In this document: positions 14,692 through 17,065 of the stretch, piece after piece
Numbering within the stretch: position 1 is the stretch's first letter
How the letters are laid out: each line of letters begins with the position of its first letter
Origin: JACQID01 sp035289125
GTDB taxonomy: Archaea; Aenigmatarchaeota; Aenigmatarchaeia; GW2011-AR5
Assembly: GCA_035289125.1 (NCBI GenBank)
Contig: DATDXW010000072.1
Span: 1-17,065, forward strand
Length of the DNA: 17,065 nucleotides
Direction: 5' to 3'
Position numbers and translations under genes: made by a program
Notes under the pieces: model-generated
What the model saw: only the letters and a program-made list of their open reading frames with translations
Databases searched by the model: none
What the model was told of the DNA's origin: nothing

Positions 14692-15006
14692 CTAGTATCC
14701 TATAACAAGCACGCCATTTAATGGCAGCTGTAGTCTCTGACTCGAATATAGTGTATTAAAAAAAGATATAACCTTTTCAAAATCCGGATTACCACGATAG
14801 TTTTTCCTGACAGCTATCACAAGATACTCGACATCGTACATTACACAGGTTTCAAAGAGGTCTTTTAGAAACTGATAGTTTGTTACGGCTCTGCCCGCCT
14901 CAACTTCTATAACAGTTTTCGTAATTTTATTATACGCGTCTGCATCAAATGACCTTTCTGCTTCGCCATTCAACCCAAAAAGTACAGGAACCCGTATCTT
15001 ATCCAA
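14692..15006 (-). CDS. PD-(D/E)xK restriction-endonuclease-like protein, probably N-terminally truncated
   Basis: 104 residues from TTG 15006. The frame stays open upstream to a stop at 15076-15078, adding WRLNIPKKLLIEQGFKVEKS, but no ATG/GTG start is seen there. The central part reads ITKTVIEVEAGRAVTNYQFL followed by KDLFETCVMYDVEYLVIAVR. An ExE pair (Glu34, Glu36) after a hydrophobic strand, then a helix and a second hydrophobic strand, is the layout of type II restriction-like nucleases of the BglII/BamHI sort. The C terminus (RLQLPLNGVLVIGY) matches the end of that fold. No methyltransferase is nearby, so it is not a normal restriction-modification pair. Family call from pattern only; activity is doubtful. 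Confidence 0.55.
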   Translation of the reverse strand: MDKIRVPVLFGLNGEAERSFDADAYNKITKTVIEVEAGRAVTNYQFLKDLFETCVMYDVEYLVIAVRKNYRGNPDFEKVISFFNTLYSSQRLQLPLNGVLVIGY

Positions 15007-15125
15007 ACCCTTCTTACTTTTCTCTACCTTAAACCCCTGTTCTATCAGGAGTTTTTTAGGAATGTTAAGACGCCATCACTGTTTAAACAAAGCTATCCGG
15101 GCAGATTTTGTTGTAGTAGTAATGA

Positions 15126-15215
15126 ATAATATGGGATGCGACTCGCGAAAGAGGGTAAGTCATAATATGGCATCGACTTGACGCAAACCGACGCGCCGCG
15201 CGCGTCATACAGCAT
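15126..15215 (+). repeat. Dispersed hairpin repeats, copies E1 and E2, upstream of tRNA-Cys
   Basis: E1 starts ATAATATGGGATGCGACTCG at 15126 and contains a CTC-GCGAAA-GAG hairpin. E2 starts ATAATATGGCATCGACT at 15162 and contains TGACGC (15179-15184) paired with GCGTCA (15202-15207). It ends GCGTCATACAGCAT (15202-15215), an exact 14-bp match to copy C at 1734-1747. The array sits in the gap between the nuclease-like ORF and the tRNA promoter. Confidence 0.6.
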
Positions 15216-15235
15216 CAAGGGGATAGTGAGGGGTA

Positions 15236-15244
15236 TTTTTATAT
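15236..15244 (+). promoter_or_regulatory. TATA box for tRNA-Cys
   Basis: TTTTTATAT is centred about 29 bp before the first tRNA base (15269), the expected position for a short-leader archaeal tRNA transcript. Confidence 0.55.
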
Positions 15245-15268
15245 CTGCTCGAAGTAATTTTAGAAAGC

Positions 15269-15339
15269 GCCGGGCTGACAGATCGGCTATGTAGCTGCCT
15301 GCAAAGCAGCTTAGGGGAGTTCGACTCTCCCGCCCGGCT
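15269..15339 (+). tRNA. tRNA-Cys (anticodon GCA)
   Basis: A complete cloverleaf folds by eye. Acceptor GCCGGGC (15269-15275) pairs with GCCCGGC (15332-15338). The D stem is ACA/TGT. The anticodon stem GCTGC/GCAGC (15294-15298 / 15306-15310) encloses loop CTGCAAA with anticodon GCA at 15301-15303. The variable loop is TTAG, and the T arm is GGGAG-TTCGACT-CTCCC. The discriminator base T at 15339 is the known cysteine identity base U73. There is no intron and no encoded CCA. The AT-rich operon begins about 130 bp downstream. Confidence 0.95.
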
Positions 15340-15371
15340 TTTCTTCGTGACTTGTTTACAACCCGCTCATT

Positions 15372-15398
15372 GAAAACGCCCCTTTTTGGCTCGTTTTC
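15372..15398. terminator. Hairpin between tRNA-Cys and the ArsR operon
   Basis: GAAAACG (15372-15378) and CGTTTTC (15392-15398) form a 7-bp inverted repeat. CC/GG pairing with a 2-nt bulge extends it around a CCTTTTT loop. It may end the tRNA transcript or mark the edge of the AT-rich segment. Function is uncertain. Confidence 0.35.
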
Positions 15399-15438
15399 TA
15401 AAAATAAAGGAGGATTTCCGTTTAATAGCCAACAAACA

Positions 15439-15463
15439 TTTAAATATTAGATTATTCTAATAT
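15439..15463 (+). promoter_or_regulatory. TATA box and ArsR-type operator of the sulfur/metal operon
   Basis: TTTAAATA (15439-15446) is the TATA box. It overlaps a perfect 8-bp inverted repeat, ATATTAGA-TTAT-TCTAATAT (15444-15463), which ends 6 bp before the ATG at 15470. Archaeal TATA spacing puts the transcript start at about 15468-15470, so the mRNA would be leaderless. A regulator bound to the palindrome would block TATA-box access and initiation. Confidence 0.65.
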
Positions 15464-15469
15464 ATTAAT

Positions 15470-15796
15470 ATGAAAGAACTCTACGAAATTCATGCTGAAA
15501 TGTGTAAAGTATTCTCAAATTCAACCAGGTTAGAGATATTGAATTTATTGAGAGATGAGGAGTTATCTGTTACGGAACTTATCAATAAAGCAAAATTAAG
15601 CCAAGCCAATATCTCCCAACATTTGTCAATTATGAAGTCCAAGGGAATTGTCGCGTCAAACAGGAAAGGCAAGAATATCTATTACAAGCTTACAAACCCA
15701 AAAATCATCAAAGCATTTGATATAATAAGAGATGTTTTGGCTGAAAAATTAAAGAAAAACGGAAAAAGTGTTAAGAATTATAAGGCGAAAGCATGA
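15470..15796 (+). CDS. ArsR/SmtB-family winged-helix regulator
   Basis: 108 residues, typical size. FSNSTRLEILNLLRDEELSV (15-34) is the conserved ArsR start, followed by TELINKAKLSQANISQHLSI (35-54), the recognition helix-turn-helix, and a wing at about 57-74 (KGIVASNRKGKNIYYKL). The classic ELCVCD metal site is replaced by ELSVTE, and the only cysteine is Cys12. It therefore lacks the alpha-3 metal site and the two-cysteine thiol switch of SqrR/BigR-type members; the inducer is unknown. Its ATGA stop/start overlaps the next gene, and a palindromic operator sits at its promoter, so it probably represses its own operon. Codons are clearly more AT-rich than in genes to the left. Confidence 0.9.
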   Translation: MKELYEIHAEMCKVFSNSTRLEILNLLRDEELSVTELINKAKLSQANISQHLSIMKSKGIVASNRKGKNIYYKLTNPKIIKAFDIIRDVLAEKLKKNGKSVKNYKAKA

Positions 15797-16287
15797 GAAA
15801 AATATTTTTTACGATGATGGTCGTTATATTAATGGGCATGGGTTTAGTTTTTGCATACGAGCATGATTTTGATGACGCCAAACAACTTATAGATTCTGAA
15901 ATCAGTTGCGATGAATTAAGCGATGAACAACTCGAAATGATTGGAAAGTATTATATGGAACAAATGCATCCTGGCGAAGCCCATGAAATGATAGACAAGA
16001 TGATGGGCGGCGACGGATCTGAAAGTTTAAAGCAGATGCATATTCAAATGGCAAAAAGGCTTTATTGTAATGAAGATGTTGGCAGAATGACGGGGGGAGG
16101 TATGATGAACATGATGATAAATAATATGATGGGTTCTGGAATGATAGTAAATTGGGTATACGGGTTTAGTTATTGGAATTTTATAAATATCCTCTATATA
16201 ATTCTCCTAATTGGGCTCATAATTTTAGTTTATATATGGATTCTAAAATTATGGAAAAACGTGCAAAATAAAGGCGGCAAAAAATGA
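15793..16287 (+). CDS. Methionine-rich exported membrane protein, possibly metal-binding
   Basis: 164 residues. A signal peptide covers ~1-21 (IFFTMMVVILMGMGLVFA). The exposed part (22-~120) has an acidic segment with Cys39, then a Met/His cluster (MEQMHPGEAHEMIDKMMGG, 55-73; QMHIQMAKRLYC, 81-92, with Cys92). A Met/Gly run follows (MTGGGMMNMMINNMMGSGM, 99-117), then one membrane helix at about 128-152 and a short basic tail. Met-x-x-Met and Met/His clusters outside the membrane are typical of Cu(I) or Ag(I) sites. I do not know a named family with certainty. It overlaps both neighbours by ATGA, so the three genes are tightly coupled. Function as a metal or redox component is inference. Confidence 0.8.
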   Translation: MRKIFFTMMVVILMGMGLVFAYEHDFDDAKQLIDSEISCDELSDEQLEMIGKYYMEQMHPGEAHEMIDKMMGGDGSESLKQMHIQMAKRLYCNEDVGRMTGGGMMNMMINNMMGSGMIVNWVYGFSYWNFINILYIILLIGLIILVYIWILKLWKNVQNKGGKK

Positions 16288-16607
16288 AATTTGGAATTAT
16301 AATAAGCACGAATGAAGCAGAAGTTGTCTGGAACGCTTTTAGGTTTGGAGTTACGTCATTAAAAGCAAATCACGAAGTAAAGGTTTTCTTAATAAATAAA
16401 GGAGTTGAAGTTGAAGAAATTAAAGATGAAAAATATAATGTTAAAGAACAGACGGATTTATTCATTAAAAGCAAGGGGCAGATATTAGCTTGTGGGACAT
16501 GCCTGCAGGCAAGAAAAAAAGAAGGCAGTAAAGTTTGCCCAATCTCAACTATGAAAGATTTGTTAAAGTTGGTTGAAGAATCTGACAAAGTTTTGACGTT
16601 TAGTTAG
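16284..16607 (+). CDS. DsrE-like sulfur-carrier-type protein
   Basis: 107 residues. The start MKFGIIISTNEAEVVWNAFR, the block FGVTSLKANHEVKVFLINKG (21-40), and LACGTCLQARKKEG with Cys70 and Cys73 follow the DsrE/DsrE2-like fold. In this fold a Cys in the ACGTC loop carries persulfide. A third cysteine is Cys85. Family members pass sulfur between proteins, often with TusA or rhodanese partners; neither is in this window. The gene is last in the ArsR operon, with an ATGA overlap to the Met-rich gene. The pairing of an ArsR regulator with a DsrE protein suggests a response to sulfide or reactive sulfur, or to a thiophilic metal. Confidence 0.85.
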   Translation: MKFGIIISTNEAEVVWNAFRFGVTSLKANHEVKVFLINKGVEVEEIKDEKYNVKEQTDLFIKSKGQILACGTCLQARKKEGSKVCPISTMKDLLKLVEESDKVLTFS

Positions 16608-16654
16608 CGATTTCTTGTCTTCCTGCGATAAGAACCTGTCATTATCTTTCATAA

Positions 16655-17065
16655 TCATCCGACGTTGATTATCTGCTCGTCAAGTTCTTTCCCGCTCACG
16701 TTCTTCTCCTTGTGCATGCCGAGGAGCATCGTTATTATTTTTAGCAGCAACGCTGCCATTATGAAAACCGTGACTGCCATGCCCGTTTGCCTCGTCAGGA
16801 CTTTGCCGCTTTCTATTAGTGCGACATGCGCCAGCACCGCGATGAGCGCCACGTAGCCCGTTCGCTGCAACGCTTTCCAGTTGTCGTAACCAAGCGTTTT
16901 AAGCCACGATGCCGTAGAAGTAAGCGCCATCATTGTAAATATCACAAAAGCTATCGCCGCGAACGCAAGCGAGCCTACGTCTGCCAGTGCTATAGCTCTG
17001 TCTTCTCCGAGCATAACGAAAACGGACAGCAGCACGTGCAACGAAACCAGCCCGTAGCCGTAAAG
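16655..17065 (-). CDS. Ferric-reductase-like transmembrane protein, C-terminal part
   Basis: The frame is open to the window edge, so the N terminus is missing. The visible 136 residues contain four hydrophobic segments. The first begins YGYGLVSLHVLLSVFVM, the second contains SLAFAAIAFVIFTMMALTST, the third GYVALIAVLAHVALIESG, and the fourth VFIMAALLLKII. TSTASWLKTLGYDNWKALQR before the third helix resembles the S-x-x-x-x-x-LG-xx-W-xx-L(H/Q)R segment of the Ferric_reduct/MsrQ(YedZ) heme-binding family, with helix histidines at SLHV and LAHV. The family passes electrons across the membrane through heme b. The tail is polar (GKELDEQIINV). It is convergent with the DsrE operon, 47 bp apart. Confidence 0.7.
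   Translation of the reverse strand, partial: LYGYGLVSLHVLLSVFVMLGEDRAIALADVGSLAFAAIAFVIFTMMALTSTASWLKTLGYDNWKALQRTGYVALIAVLAHVALIESGKVLTRQTGMAVTVFIMAALLLKIITMLLGMHKEKNVSGKELDEQIINVG

Noticed and set aside
15269..16655. Integrated element with att sites at tRNA-Cys
   Set aside because: I looked for a second copy of the tRNA 3' end near the right edge of the AT-rich block and saw none, and there is no integrase gene in the window.

Overview
The window looks like a piece of an archaeal chromosome. Evidence: a ribosomal-protein cluster found in archaea and eukaryotes (S19e, PDCD5/TFAR19, L39e, L31e), the RNase P subunit Rpp21/Rnp4, an archaeal CTP-dependent riboflavin kinase, TATA boxes placed for leaderless or short-leader transcripts, and secreted proteins of the archaeal PGF-pre-PGF type. 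Small gene sizes, short gaps and a PQ-loop gene beside L31e would fit a DPANN-type or otherwise uncultured archaeon, but the lineage cannot be fixed from this sequence alone.

Layout. 1-220: 5' part of ribK (minus). 281-589: leaderless unknown gene. 777-2694: minus-strand block S19e > PDCD5 > L39e > L31e > SemiSWEET; its gaps hold an unusual repeat family. 2740-5232: cysS > rnp4 > thymidylate-kinase-like gene, the last broken by a frameshift in a homopolymer. 5437-5880: Lrp/AsnC regulator, divergent from an unknown plus-strand gene (6061-6552). 6662-14390: two-gene surface operon, a ~2,090-residue secreted multi-domain protein with no visible anchor and a downstream membrane-anchored PGF-pre-PGF protein. 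14461-15093: small cassette with a frameshifted AbrB/MazE-like gene convergent with a restriction-endonuclease-like ORF, bounded by a 12-bp inverted repeat. 15126-15339: more copies of the repeat family, then tRNA-Cys(GCA). 15470-16607: AT-rich three-gene operon (ArsR regulator, Met-rich membrane protein, DsrE-like protein), probably acquired. 16655-end: partial ferric-reductase-like membrane protein (minus).

How the parts fit. The left third is core translation and RNA processing (ribosomal proteins, RNase P subunit, CysRS, with tRNA-Cys further on). The centre is a cell-surface module. The right end is accessory: a decayed antitoxin/nuclease cassette and a sulfur/metal-linked operon next to a tRNA gene.

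The most unusual signal is a dispersed intergenic element. The 9-mer ATAATATGG occurs six times, always outside genes, and is followed by a hairpin whose arms differ between copies. Related blocks, including an exact 14-bp match between positions 1734 and 15202, link copies 13 kb apart.

Gaps not itemised: 590-776 holds the promoter of the 281-589 gene and nothing else I could support; 5233-5436 holds the cysS promoter region and one repeat copy; 14400-14522 holds divergent promoters and a palindrome; 15007-15268 holds an in-frame upstream extension of the nuclease ORF, two repeat copies and the tRNA promoter.
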